The notes: a model not told the origin generated them from the sequence alone. A DNA stretch of 64,000 nt from Fictibacillus phosphorivorans (GCF_023715845.1 NZ_JAMBOR010000004.1:62001-126000); one strand, 5' to 3'. Positions 7,512 to 16,774 are shown, numbered from the stretch's first letter. A program made the numbers and translations.

Positions 7512-7640
7512 ATACACGTTAAAAAGAACACACTTTTATTGAAATTAGGCAAAAAAGAGGCACGAATTGGTGAAAAAAAGGCTGCTTTTTGAATTGAGCC
7601 TTCCTTTTACGGTGGGTGGAGATTTCAAGTTTTGTTACGG

Positions 7641-7723
7641 TGTTTATTTCGAATTTGACCTAATAATCTTGATTTAGACGTAATTCCTAAATAAGAAGAC
7701 CTAATTCCTCGCAAATCAGACTC
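7641..7723. repeat. degenerate 20-22 bp tandem repeat in the coaE-gapB gap
   Basis: Four imperfect units occur in a row on the + strand: 7641-7660, 7661-7680, 7681-7701 and 7702-7723. Each starts with a TAAT-like block and ends in GAC(C/T/G). The rest of the 7512-7736 gap holds no ORF or clear promoter. Confidence 0.45.
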
Positions 7724-7730
7724 AATAACA

Positions 7731-7754
7731 AAAAAAGGTCCTCTGCCGAGGACC
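7731..7754 (-). terminator. rho-independent terminator of coaE
   Basis: GGTCCTC pairs with GAGGACC (7737-7754), followed on the minus strand by seven T. Confidence 0.88.
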
Positions 7755-7768
7755 GTTTTCTTACATAA

Positions 7769-8374
7769 TTATATTTTGGAGTCAGTGTTCATAACTTCTT
7801 GAAGTTGAAGAATTAATTTTTGTTTTAATTCTTCTATTGTTTCATTATTTTCAATCACAACATCAGCTAACTCTTTTTTCTCATCAATAGGCATCTGAGC
7901 TGTTATCCTTGATAAAGCTTGTTCTTCCGTATAGCCATCCCGCTCCATTAAACGTTTAAGCTGAATGTTTGGATGAGTATAAATCAGCCATGTTTTATCA
8001 ACCATATGGGTAAGTTTACTCTCAAATAATAAAGGGATATCCATGACCACTAAAGGATTACCCCTGCTCAAATATCGTTCAGCCTGGTTTTTCATTTCTT
8101 TCCGTACAGCCGGGTGAACGATTTCATTCAACTTTTGTCGTTTTTCAGCGTCATTAAAAATGATTTCTCCTAATTTTGCTCTGTTTAAAGTTTTATCAGC
8201 TAAAAGAATTTCATCTCCAAAAAACGCAATGATTTTTTTGTAAGCATCTTTTTCAGGCATAACAACTTCTCTTGCAATAAGATCAGCATCTATGACAGGT
8301 ATCCCTTGTTCGCTTAAGATACGACTGGCTGTAGATTTTCCGGTTGCGATTCCGCCTGTTAATCCTATAATCAA
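7769..8374 (-). CDS. coaE: dephospho-CoA kinase
   Basis: CoaE phosphorylates dephospho-CoA, the last step of coenzyme A synthesis. The P-loop GLTGGIATGKST occupies residues 4-15 and the protein has the family's DADLIAREVV and LLFESKL blocks. The true start is most likely the TTG at 8374 (reading IIGLTGG), with AGGAGG 7 bases upstream; this gives 201 aa, near the usual 197. Upstream in-frame ATGs would lie inside ytaF. The order mutM-ytaF-coaE is as in B. subtilis, with 14 bases between ytaF and coaE. Confidence 0.93.
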   Translation of the reverse strand: MIIGLTGGIATGKSTASRILSEQGIPVIDADLIAREVVMPEKDAYKKIIAFFGDEILLADKTLNRAKLGEIIFNDAEKRQKLNEIVHPAVRKEMKNQAERYLSRGNPLVVMDIPLLFESKLTHMVDKTWLIYTHPNIQLKRLMERDGYTEEQALSRITAQMPIDEKKELADVVIENNETIEELKQKLILQLQEVMNTDSKI

Positions 8375-8388
8375 TGGTTTTCCTCCTG

Positions 8389-9021
8389 TTACATTCTTAA
8401 TAAACCCATAACAATCAGTAGAATGCCTGGCAAAACAGATAAACGTTTCATCCAATTCGTATTATTAAAAAAATATAACCCCAATGCCATACCGCCCCAT
8501 AAGAACAAAGCACTCATTACTGCAATGGATGCTGTAGTCAATAGAGGCGAAAGATTGATCAAGGCAGCTCCTATTCCCGCTCCGAAAGCATCGAGTGACA
8601 ATGCAATACCCAGCAGAACCGCTTCCCATCCAGTAATGGAACCTGATTTATCTATATCAGCCATGACAGGTTTTTTTAAAATATGGATCACTATTCCCAG
8701 CGATTTTATTTCGAAAAGCACTAAATTTTTTGGTTCTGTTTCAATGTTTTCTTTCTCTGGTAAAAAAACCTGCCATAAAGAGTAGATGCCGATTCCGAGA
8801 AGAATGAGGCCGCCTAAAATCTCACCTGTTTTTGGAGTGATAAATCGTTCTAGCGTAAATCCAAGAAACATTGAAAGTAAGAAGGTAACTGCTGAACAAA
8901 TGGCGATGATTAGTATCGAGCGAAAAGGAATTTTAATGGATTTCATTCCATACGTTAATCCTGCTCCAAAACTGTCCAGGCTGACGGCCAGTGCCAATAA
9001 TACAAATGAGTAAGCCACCAT
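8389..9021 (-). CDS. ytaF: sporulation membrane protein YtaF (MntP-like fold)
   Basis: A 210-aa polytopic membrane protein, the same length as B. subtilis YtaF. Two homologous halves each carry the small-residue motif SLDSFGAG (15-22) and SLDAFGAG (about 142-149), typical of the putative manganese efflux/MntP superfamily. About six membrane helices are visible, with a charged central loop (LPEKENIETEPKN). AAAGGAG precedes the ATG. The transported substrate cannot be told from sequence; a sporulation link comes from the B. subtilis orthologue only. Confidence 0.88.
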   Translation of the reverse strand: MVAYSFVLLALAVSLDSFGAGLTYGMKSIKIPFRSILIIAICSAVTFLLSMFLGFTLERFITPKTGEILGGLILLGIGIYSLWQVFLPEKENIETEPKNLVLFEIKSLGIVIHILKKPVMADIDKSGSITGWEAVLLGIALSLDAFGAGIGAALINLSPLLTTASIAVMSALFLWGGMALGLYFFNNTNWMKRLSVLPGILLIVMGLLRM

Positions 9022-9081
9022 GTCCCTGTACTCCTTTCAGTTAACGGTAAGAGCAGTATATGAAAGGAGTATAAAATTGGT

Positions 9082-9903
9082 TTATTTTTGACAGTTCTTA
9101 CAAATGTGAGTACCTCTCCCTGCAACAACCATGCGCTCGATCTCGTTCCCGCATATCCGGCAAGGCTCGTTCTTTCTTCCATAAACGAAAAGCTTAAGCT
9201 GAAATCCCCCTGCTTCACCCATCGAATTCGTGTAGGAACGAATCGTACTTCCACCATGTTTTACGGATTCAGCTAATGTTTCCGTAATGGCATTCTTCAA
9301 TTTTTTTAGCTTGTGTATGGATAATTCATTTGCTGGTGTTTCAGGATGGATTTTTGCCTGAAATAATACTTCGTCCACATAGATGTTCCCGAGTCCTGCT
9401 ATGAAAGTTTGATCGAGAAGCGCTGCTTTAATGTTACGTTTTGTTTTCAAGAATAATTTTTTCATAAGTCCCGCTGTAAGAGAATCCGATAAAGGTTCAA
9501 CACCTAACGTACGTAAGGGAAGATGATTTTCCTCTGTACCCTTAGGATAGAGATGCATAGTACCAAATTTACGGACATCTCTATATCTGAGTTCTGTCCC
9601 ATCTGTAAAAGAAAAGATCACGTGTGTATGTTTATCAGCAGGTTCTTCACTGTTAAACAGCCCGTATTTTCCTTCCATCCTGAGATGAGAAGCAAGAGAA
9701 TCTTCATTAAGATAAAAGACCAGGAACTTTCCTCTTCTGTACACTTCTTCAAAACTCTGGCCTTTTAGCCTTAAAACGAATTCTTCTGTTTCTGGATGCT
9801 TGATGATATTATTCCAAAAGATTTTTACTTCCTTAATGACTTTTCCGGGTAGAAATTGGTTGAGTGTATTTTTTACATTCTCAACTTCAGGTAATTCAGG
9901 CAC
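9082..9903 (-). CDS. mutM: formamidopyrimidine-DNA glycosylase (Fpg)
   Basis: MutM removes 8-oxoguanine and related lesions and nicks the abasic site. The mature N-terminus must be the catalytic Pro2; this fits the GTG start at 9903, which gives (M)PELPEVENVK, and rules out the upstream ATG. Glu3, the KKLFLKTKRNIKAALLDQ helix, and the DNA-binding zinc finger CRIC...CKNC at the C-terminus are intact. The product is 273 aa, of normal size. It lies downstream of polA across a hairpin terminator, forming a repair pair. Confidence 0.95.
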   Translation of the reverse strand: MPELPEVENVKNTLNQFLPGKVIKEVKIFWNNIIKHPETEEFVLRLKGQSFEEVYRRGKFLVFYLNEDSLASHLRMEGKYGLFNSEEPADKHTHVIFSFTDGTELRYRDVRKFGTMHLYPKGTEENHLPLRTLGVEPLSDSLTAGLMKKLFLKTKRNIKAALLDQTFIAGLGNIYVDEVLFQAKIHPETPANELSIHKLKKLKNAITETLAESVKHGGSTIRSYTNSMGEAGGFQLKLFVYGRKNEPCRICGNEIERMVVAGRGTHICKNCQK

Positions 9904-9929
9904 ACGTTTCACCACACTTTACTATGAAA

Positions 9930-9961
9930 AACAGCACCCCAAGGGATTTGGGGATGCTGTT
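9930..9961 (-). terminator. hairpin terminator between polA and mutM
   Basis: AACAGC and CCCC pair with GGGG and GCTGTT, and T runs follow on both strands. It may give only partial termination, since mutM has no obvious promoter of its own. Confidence 0.75.
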
Positions 9962-9967
9962 TTTTAT

Positions 9968-12604
9968 TTATTTCGCTTCATACCATGAGTCGCCATAGCT
10001 TACATCGACTTTCAGAGGTACATCTAGTTGGACTGCATGTTCCATAACATCACAGACGACTTTCTTCAGTTTTTCAATCTCATTTTCTGGTGCTTCAAAG
10101 ATCAATTCATCATGAACCGTTAACAGCATTTTTGCTTCGAGTTTTTCTTCAAGGAGACGTTTGTCCATATCAACCATGGCTTTCTTAATAATATCAGCGG
10201 CTGTTCCTTGAATAGGTGTATTCATTGCAGTCCGTTCTGCGAAACTTCGCAAATTAAAGTTTCTGCTGTTGATCTCAGGCAGGTAACGGCGGCGATGAAG
10301 CAACGTTGAAACATATCCGTTATGTTTAGCTTCTACAATGCTATCCTTCATATATTGCTGTACACCCGGGAAACTCTCCAGATAAGATTTAATAAACTCT
10401 CCAGCTTCTTTTCTCGTAATTCCTAAGCTTTGAGACAATCCATAATCACTGATTCCATAAACGATTCCAAAGTTAACAGCTTTTGCGTGCCTTCGCATCT
10501 CAGAAGTTACTTCGTCCTTTTTCACATTAAAAACATCCATAGCTGTTTTCGTGTGAACATCCATTTCGCTTTGGAATGCTTCCATCAAGTTTTCATCCTG
10601 AGAAATATGAGCGAGTACACGAAGTTCGATCTGAGAATAATCCGCAGCTAAAATCTTCCACCCTGGCTGTGATGGTACAAAAGCATGTCTGATTTTTCTT
10701 CCTGCTTCCAGACGAATCGGTATGTTCTGCAGGTTTGGATCGATCGAACTTAGACGCCCCGTCTGTGCCAGCACTTGGTTAAAACGAGTATGAATTTTCC
10801 CTGTATCCTCATGGACTACTTTTAACAAGCCTTCAATATAGGTGGATCTAAGCTTTCCTAACTGGCGGTAAATAAGAATTTTATTAATAATTTCATGTTT
10901 GCCTTCTAGTTTTTCTAATACATCAACGGAGGTAGAATAGCCCGTTTTGGTTTTTTTAATTACAGGCAGATTTAATTTTTCAAAAAGAATCTCACCAAGC
11001 TGTTTTGGTGAATTAATATTAAATGAAACACCTGCAAGTTCATGTATATCTTTTTCAAGCTGTGAAAGCTGAGCTTCTAAATCAGTTCCCATTTCTCTAA
11101 GGGTATCCGCTTTAACCTTCACACCGATCTCTTCCATTTTTGCAAGTACCAAAGCCAATGGCATCTCTAAATCATAGAACAAGTTGCTTTGTTCATTTTC
11201 TTTTAATTTATCTGCTAACACATCGGTTAACGAGAAGATAGCATGTGCCTTTCGGCTAAGGTGCTCTGCAAGAATATCTTCTTCAGGCAGTTTTTTCTTT
11301 GCTCCTTTTCCATATACCTTCTCATTTGAATCAACGTTTAACTTTCCATACTGCTTTGCAACATCAGCTACTTCGTCTAATGACTCCGACGGATTTAAAA
11401 GATAAGAAGCTAGCTGAATATCAAAATCGATGCCTTTGAGTTGAATCCCTTGCCCATTTAAAGCTACATGCGCTCTTTTAGCGTCAAACATCCTTTTTCT
11501 TTGTTCCTTATCTTCAAGCCATTCTCTAAATTCATCGGAACCTTCAGCTAGACTTTTGGAAATATAATACGTTCCGTTTTCATTGCTTATCGCATAACCT
11601 TGAATTTCAGCTTTATGATAATCCTCAGTAAGCGTTTCTACAACTAAAGCAGATGGACTCTTCAGCATTTCAGAATTAATCGAAGAAACTCTTTGAAAAT
11701 TTAATTCTTCTTTTTCAATCTCAGGTAAAAGTTCTTCGTCTCCGCCTAAACGTTCCAGCAAAGATTGGAAACCAAGCTCTTTAAACAAAGGAAAAACAGA
11801 CTGGTTTTCATACCCTTCATAATTCGTATCTTCTAAACCAACCTCAATCGGTGCTTCTTTTGTAATGGTCGCAAGCTCCTTACTCATTAATGCCTGCTCT
11901 TTATTTTCTGTTAGGCGTTCTTTTAATTTGGCTCCAGAAATCTTATCGATTGAATCTAATACCTTTTCAATTGAGCCATATTCTTTGATAAGTTTGATGG
12001 CGGTTTTTTCCCCTACACCCGGAACACCAGGAATATTATCGGAAGGATCCCCCATCAGACCTTTCATATCTATGATCTGATCAGGGGTAATGCCGTATCG
12101 CTCGTTTACTTGCTCGACGTTATAAGCCTCTACTTCTGTTATCCCTTTTCTCGTTAGAACAACTTCTACATCGGGTGTTACAAGCTGCAGTAAATCTTTA
12201 TCCCCTGTAAATACTTTTACATCCCAGTTGCCATCTGCGGCTTGTGAAGCGAGTGTTCCGATGATGTCGTCCGCTTCAAAATTTTCAAGTTCATATCTCT
12301 TAATCTTAAAAGCATCCAGCAACTGTCTGATAAAAGGGAACTGCTCTGAAAGTTCCGGCGGTGTTTTTTGGCGGCCACCCTTATATTCACCAAACGTTTT
12401 ATGGCGAAATGTTGTTTTTCCCGCATCAAAAGCTACCAGCATATGTGTAGGCTTTTCATCTTCTAAGATTCTAAGAAGCATTTGTGTAAAACCATACACC
12501 GCATTCGTATAAACACCCTTATCATTGTTTAACAGCGGCAAAGCAAAAAACGCTCTATAGGCAATACTATTTCCATCTACTAAAACTAATTTATTTTTTC
12601 CCAA
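9968..12604 (-). CDS. polA: DNA polymerase I
   Basis: PolA fills gaps during repair and removes Okazaki primers. The N-terminal 5'-3' exonuclease/flap domain (about 1-290) starts GKNKLVLVDGNSIAYRAFFALP and has GLMGDPSDNIPGVPGVGEKTA. The middle 3'-5' exonuclease-like domain lacks the DxE proofreading motif, as in other Bacillus PolA. The polymerase domain has motif A (DYSQIELR), the O-helix KAVNFGIVYG and motif C (VHDELIFE). I chose TTG at 12604, which has AGGAGGT 7 bases upstream and gives 878 aa (B. subtilis 880); the ATG at 12637 has no such site. Confidence 0.96.
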   Translation of the reverse strand: MGKNKLVLVDGNSIAYRAFFALPLLNNDKGVYTNAVYGFTQMLLRILEDEKPTHMLVAFDAGKTTFRHKTFGEYKGGRQKTPPELSEQFPFIRQLLDAFKIKRYELENFEADDIIGTLASQAADGNWDVKVFTGDKDLLQLVTPDVEVVLTRKGITEVEAYNVEQVNERYGITPDQIIDMKGLMGDPSDNIPGVPGVGEKTAIKLIKEYGSIEKVLDSIDKISGAKLKERLTENKEQALMSKELATITKEAPIEVGLEDTNYEGYENQSVFPLFKELGFQSLLERLGGDEELLPEIEKEELNFQRVSSINSEMLKSPSALVVETLTEDYHKAEIQGYAISNENGTYYISKSLAEGSDEFREWLEDKEQRKRMFDAKRAHVALNGQGIQLKGIDFDIQLASYLLNPSESLDEVADVAKQYGKLNVDSNEKVYGKGAKKKLPEEDILAEHLSRKAHAIFSLTDVLADKLKENEQSNLFYDLEMPLALVLAKMEEIGVKVKADTLREMGTDLEAQLSQLEKDIHELAGVSFNINSPKQLGEILFEKLNLPVIKKTKTGYSTSVDVLEKLEGKHEIINKILIYRQLGKLRSTYIEGLLKVVHEDTGKIHTRFNQVLAQTGRLSSIDPNLQNIPIRLEAGRKIRHAFVPSQPGWKILAADYSQIELRVLAHISQDENLMEAFQSEMDVHTKTAMDVFNVKKDEVTSEMRRHAKAVNFGIVYGISDYGLSQSLGITRKEAGEFIKSYLESFPGVQQYMKDSIVEAKHNGYVSTLLHRRRYLPEINSRNFNLRSFAERTAMNTPIQGTAADIIKKAMVDMDKRLLEEKLEAKMLLTVHDELIFEAPENEIEKLKKVVCDVMEHAVQLDVPLKVDVSYGDSWYEAK

Positions 12605-12751
12605 GTCCGTTACCTCCTGAGGACATTTCTCTATCATCTATTGTATCATGTCGACTAAAAGAAACAAAAAAGAAGGAACGAGTGGATCATTCCCCGCTTT
12701 TAAAATAGTTTTGTTAGCGTTGAATGTTGAAATGAGATTCTAAATTCAACG

Positions 12752-13469
12752 TTAGCGTCTCATGGTTTCTGGAAAAAGGATGGATAATACAATGAATGCT
12801 ATCTCACCAATAATGAATATGAACGTCCAAAATTTTGCTTTACGAGAAAGTGGTGGCCCTTCACGTAACACTTTAATACCAAGTGGTACCAAAGCTACGC
12901 AGAGTCCAAATAAAATAAATGGGGATTCCAGTCTTGTGCCTTTTAAAGTCCCCAAAGGTAAGAAAAACATGGAAGCCAATGCTATTGAGCGAATTAAACC
13001 TAAAGTGTGTGAACGATATGCGCCGATTGCAAGTAGTACCCACCCTGCCATCATCCAGCCATTAAAGTAACGAATGATATGGAACACTTGATACGAATCA
13101 TTTACTGCGTTTTTCGCAAGCTCAAGACTTTGTACATTTACAAGCTGGAAGGCTAAGTGATCAATGCCGCCATGAAAAACACGTCCTATTAAACCAATGA
13201 TTGTAAACATACCACTGTCCTATGAATCTTACTAAAGTAATAACTCCTGGCCAGAGAAGGATACAACCAAGCACAAAACAACTGTAACTAGCAGTGATGA
13301 GGATAGGGTGCTCTGCATAGGCAGCAAGTTGAGCGTCATAGAAAAAATGAAACTCTATCCTAAGAAGAGAAGCGGTTAGTAATAAAAGTGGTCCTATAAT
13401 TAATGAGAGTCCCCCCATCCAACGTCCAGGGAACCAAAAAGTTTGCTCTCTTACTTCTCTATCATTCAT
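12752..13469 (-). pseudogene. frameshifted multi-span membrane protein gene
   Basis: Two overlapping frames look like one broken gene. The N-terminal part (13469-13161) has WFPGRWMGGLSLIIGP and two to three membrane helices, up to WPGVITLVRFIG. The C-terminal part (13210-12752) starts MFTIIGLIGRVFHGG and has about four more helices, including IGAYRSHTLGLIRSIALA. In the second frame a TAG lies just before the ATG, and no ribosome-binding site is visible there. From memory of related Bacillaceae proteins, roughly ten residues between the two parts appear to be missing, so a small out-of-frame deletion near 13210 is likely. Function unknown. Two separately translated proteins remain possible. 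Confidence 0.6.
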
Positions 13470-13627
13470 TCAATTATGAACCTCCACCCATAAAATTTTC
13501 TTTTCACCCATTTTCTATTTTAATGAGGATCCCCTAATTTTAACTCTTCTTTAAAATTCCCATATTTAAGATTAGATTTCCTTTGATCATTAACTCTTTT
13601 ATATAATTGCTATTACTTTTTAGACGT

Positions 13628-13660
13628 AAAAAAAGCGAGGAGCTATAGTGAGCTCTCGCT
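13628..13660 (-). terminator. rho-independent terminator of phoPR
   Basis: On the minus strand AGCGAGAGCT pairs with AGCTCCTCGCT (one bulge), followed by seven T. The remaining 13470-13627 gap is AT-rich, without an ORF. Confidence 0.85.
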
Positions 13661-13684
13661 AAGGAAGTGATAGGATTGTACACC

Positions 13685-15415
13685 TTAACACTCTATCTTT
13701 TTAGGGAATTGAATTGTAAATTGAGAACCTTTTCCTACCTTGCTTTCTACTTTTATTGTGCCCTGATGCGCTTCCACGAGATGCTTGACAATCGCAAGAC
13801 CAAGTCCTGTCCCGCCTGAATTCCTGCTTCTTGCTTTATCTACCCGGTAGAACCGCTCAAATATTCGGGGGATCTCACTCTCTTTAATCCCGATCCCTGT
13901 ATCTTTAACAATCAGTATCACATGCTCCTTCGTTTCGTTTACTTGTATAGTGATTGATCCACCAGCTGGTGTGTAGTTGAGACTGTTTGATACGAGATTG
14001 ATAATAATTTGTTTTAGACGAGGGGCATCTCCTTCAATCATCGGAATACCCGATACATTTAGAGATAGTGAGATATGTTTCTTTTCAGCCTTTGGCATTA
14101 AGATCTCAAGGCTTTCGTTAGCCAATTGCTCCACGTTAACACTTTGTAATTCCAGGTTAAATCCTTGTTCACTTTTTGAGAGATCCAAGAGATCTTGTAT
14201 CAAAGCTTGAAGGCGGTCACTCTCATTCAAAATAATCGTTAAAAACTTATTGCGATATTCTTCGTTCTCCCCAGCTCCATCTAATAGGGTTTCTGCAAAA
14301 CCTTTTAAAGATGTGATGGGGGTTTTCAGTTCATGAGATACGTTCGCAACAAAATCCTTTCTGACCTGCTCGAGCTTTTTTAATTCCGTTATGTCATGGA
14401 AGACAAGTACGATCCCTCTTAGCTTACCTTTTACATCTAAGACAGGAGCACTGTAAACTTCAAAGTGTTTACGCTCAATATGAATCGGAATGACCACAAT
14501 CTTTTTAACATTCATTTCTGTTAAATAGGTTTCTTTTACAATATCTTTAATTTCAGTATGCGGAAAAACTTCATAAAATAAATGCCCTGTCCAATAGCCA
14601 GCATGCTCTTTAAACAATTCTTTAAATGCTTTATTCACCAGATTAATGTACCCGTTAGAATCAATCAAAATTAAGCCGCTGCCCATGTTTTCAATCAATG
14701 TCGTAAGCCGATCATGCTGAGATTCTTGAGACTTTGTCATTTTTTTAAGATTTCGCGCCAGAACATTTAGTGAATAGTTGAGTTCACCAATATCTTCTCC
14801 ATAATACTCGAATGTTCTAGCTTTAAAATTTCCTTTGGCGAGCTCTTTTGCCGTTCTGGTTGCCTCTTCAACTGGGCGTACAATTTTATGAATAACTTTA
14901 ATAGATACATATAGGATGATCATAAAACAAGCTAGAAAACCGATAGACATCATCATCCAGATGGATCTTTCTTCATCTTCTGCCGTACCTTTTGTGACAG
15001 CTAACTGGATATAGCCTTTTTTTTTTTGATTTCGCTCAAACGTATAATAAATTTTATCGTCGTCCAATTGTTGAATGAGTGCTTTATTTGAAGATTGCTT
15101 TTCCGAATAATGAGAGGACATGTTTTTTGGACTATTTTCATCTGAAGTATGTGTTACGTTTCCGTTCGAATCCAGAACATAAATGTCTCCATTTAAATCC
15201 TTTGCTGCATATTTCAATAAACTTTTAATAGTAGATGACTCTTCTTCTTCATCCATTACTTGTTCAAGTAATCCTAATTCTCCCGTGTAAAATTGCAACC
15301 TTTTTTCCTTAACAGTATGATTTACAATGTTGCCCATAAGGAGTGCTAAAAGTATAAAAACCAATAATATCCCGAGTAAAAAAAACGTGAGTACTCGGTT
15401 TTTCATTTCATTCAT
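13685..15415 (-). CDS. phoR: phosphate-sensing histidine kinase PhoR
   Basis: PhoR autophosphorylates under phosphate limitation and passes the phosphate to PhoP. Visible order: N-terminal membrane helix (about 9-30), extracytoplasmic sensor (31-150), second helix (152-172), HAMP (172-225), PAS (232-340), HisKA with H361 in NVSHELKTPITS, and HATPase with DTGIGI and GGTGLGLAIVKH. The 576 aa compare with 579 in B. subtilis. The start ATG overlaps the phoP stop by one base (TAATG), so the pair is translationally coupled; a second ATG lies three codons in. Confidence 0.95.
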   Translation of the reverse strand: MNEMKNRVLTFFLLGILLVFILLALLMGNIVNHTVKEKRLQFYTGELGLLEQVMDEEEESSTIKSLLKYAAKDLNGDIYVLDSNGNVTHTSDENSPKNMSSHYSEKQSSNKALIQQLDDDKIYYTFERNQKKKGYIQLAVTKGTAEDEERSIWMMMSIGFLACFMIILYVSIKVIHKIVRPVEEATRTAKELAKGNFKARTFEYYGEDIGELNYSLNVLARNLKKMTKSQESQHDRLTTLIENMGSGLILIDSNGYINLVNKAFKELFKEHAGYWTGHLFYEVFPHTEIKDIVKETYLTEMNVKKIVVIPIHIERKHFEVYSAPVLDVKGKLRGIVLVFHDITELKKLEQVRKDFVANVSHELKTPITSLKGFAETLLDGAGENEEYRNKFLTIILNESDRLQALIQDLLDLSKSEQGFNLELQSVNVEQLANESLEILMPKAEKKHISLSLNVSGIPMIEGDAPRLKQIIINLVSNSLNYTPAGGSITIQVNETKEHVILIVKDTGIGIKESEIPRIFERFYRVDKARSRNSGGTGLGLAIVKHLVEAHQGTIKVESKVGKGSQFTIQFPKKIEC

Positions 15416-16122
15416 TATTGAGGCTCCTCTAATTTATAGCCTAGTCCCCTAATCGTTTTGATATAGGTTGGTTTCCTTGTATTCATCTCAATTTTATCGC
15501 GAAGATGGCTGATATGAACATCAACAATCCTAGTATCGCCAACAAAATCATAGTTCCAAACAGCTGACAAAAGCTGTTCCCTGGAAAGAACGCGTCCTTT
15601 GTTCCTTGTCAGGTAAACCAATAATTCAAACTCTTTTGGGGTTAATTCAAGGGCCTCTCCTTTAAAATAAGCTTCATAATTTTCGGGGTAGATATCTACT
15701 TCTCCGATCTGAAGATGTTCTACTTTTTCTTTTTTGTTTTTTTCAGTATCTGTCGCACCGGTCCTGCGGAGAATTGCTTTTACTCTTGCAACAACTTCTC
15801 TTGGACGGAAAGGTTTTGTCATATAGTCATCTGCACCCAATTCAAGACCCAGCACTTTATCAAATTCATCATCTTTAGCTGTTAGCATTAGAATGGGTAT
15901 ATTTAATTTTTTTGAGTGAAGCTCCTTGCATACTTCAAGTCCATCCATTTCTGGAAGCATCAGATCTAATATGATCAGGTCAGGAATTTCGCGTTCTGCT
16001 TTTTCTAGTCCGTTTTTGCCATCCATTGCTGTTATTACTTGAAATCCTGCTTGCTCTAAGTTGAACTGCAACAATGTTGAAATTGAAATTTCATCTTCTA
16101 CAACGAGTAATTTTTGGCTCAT
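15415..16122 (-). CDS. phoP: phosphate response regulator PhoP
   Basis: OmpR-family regulator of the Pho regulon (phosphate uptake, alkaline phosphatases, teichuronic acid). The receiver domain has E10/D11, phosphoacceptor D53 in IILDLMLPEMDG and the conserved KPF at about 102-104. The C-terminal winged helix (about 135-235) has LTPKEFELLVYL and VDVHISHLRDKIE. 235 aa is the usual size. GGGTGGG lies 8 bases before the ATG. Cotranscribed with phoR. Three 11-bp-phased PhoP-like boxes upstream suggest autoregulation. Confidence 0.96.
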   Translation of the reverse strand: MSQKLLVVEDEISISTLLQFNLEQAGFQVITAMDGKNGLEKAEREIPDLIILDLMLPEMDGLEVCKELHSKKLNIPILMLTAKDDEFDKVLGLELGADDYMTKPFRPREVVARVKAILRRTGATDTEKNKKEKVEHLQIGEVDIYPENYEAYFKGEALELTPKEFELLVYLTRNKGRVLSREQLLSAVWNYDFVGDTRIVDVHISHLRDKIEMNTRKPTYIKTIRGLGYKLEEPQ

Positions 16123-16153
16123 TTAAAATTCCCACCCTTTATACTGACTTTTA

Positions 16154-16242
16154 CAAATTTATCATACTATTTTTTTGATAGTGTGTACAAAAAACACCCA
16201 ATTTTCATCCTTGTTTAACAATATCTTTACACACTTTTTACA
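16154..16242 (-). promoter_or_regulatory. phoP promoter region with three phased PhoP boxes
   Basis: On the + strand TTAACA (16215-16220), TTTACA (16226-16231) and TTTACA (16237-16242) repeat with an exact 11-base period, matching the direct TT(A/T/C)ACA repeats bound by PhoP dimers. A weaker TTCATC lies one period earlier at 16204-16209. On the minus strand TTGTAC (16190-16185), 18 bases, TATGAT (16166-16161) is a possible promoter, putting the boxes at about -61 to -88. Confidence 0.65.
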
Positions 16243-16274
16243 TTTTCCGTGCTTCTTGAAGTTATTATTTAAAA

Positions 16275-16298
16275 AAACCCTTTCATCAGAAAGGGTTT
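16275..16298 (-). terminator. rho-independent terminator of the MaoC-like gene
   Basis: AAACCCTTTC pairs with GAAAGGGTTT, followed on the minus strand by a T-rich stretch; it abuts the stop codon at 16298. Confidence 0.8.
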
Positions 16299-16774
16299 TA
16301 AAAGTTTTCCATCGTGTGAGATGTTATAGGTTTAGGCGGATATGGTGGGCAAACTTGTAGATCTGCGTACAGTACTTCCTTGTCTTCTTCATTTTTTGCA
16401 GATACTTTTATATCAACCAAATGATTATTTCTGTCTACATCGGTAATTTCAAACAAAAAAGTTAGTTTTGAATAATGATAAACAGGTTTCACAAAATGAA
16501 AGTTTGATTGTGTGATTGAGCTTCCTGGACCAGGCAAGTATTTTGATACAGCTGAAGTTACCATTCCCATCAGCATAATTTGAGGTACTACTGGTTTTTT
16601 AAAAGGTGTAAGTGTCGCATAATCATGCTGGATAAAGAGCGGATTGTTATCATTCGTTAATCCTAGATACAGCAAAAGATCCTTATCCTCAATCGTTTCT
16701 TGCATTTCGAGCTTCTCGCCGATCTGAATCTCATTAATTTTTCGGCCAAGCTTTCTCTTTTTTCCAATCAACAC
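16298..16774 (-). CDS. MaoC-like hot-dog dehydratase family protein
   Basis: A 158-aa single hot-dog domain protein related to (R)-specific enoyl-CoA hydratases. The region YLGLTNDNNPLFIQHDYA resembles the hydratase motif D-x4-N-P-x-H, but the usual catalytic His after NP is Phe-Ile-Gln-His here, so the spacing is unusual and activity uncertain. PVVPQIMLMGMVTS corresponds to the segment after the hot-dog helix. The start is most likely GTG at 16774, with AAGGGGGG 7 bases upstream; the ATG at 16807 lacks a site. It sits between mdh and phoP, a position where B. subtilis has no gene. Confidence 0.7.
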   Translation of the reverse strand: MLIGKKRKLGRKINEIQIGEKLEMQETIEDKDLLLYLGLTNDNNPLFIQHDYATLTPFKKPVVPQIMLMGMVTSAVSKYLPGPGSSITQSNFHFVKPVYHYSKLTFLFEITDVDRNNHLVDIKVSAKNEEDKEVLYADLQVCPPYPPKPITSHTMENF

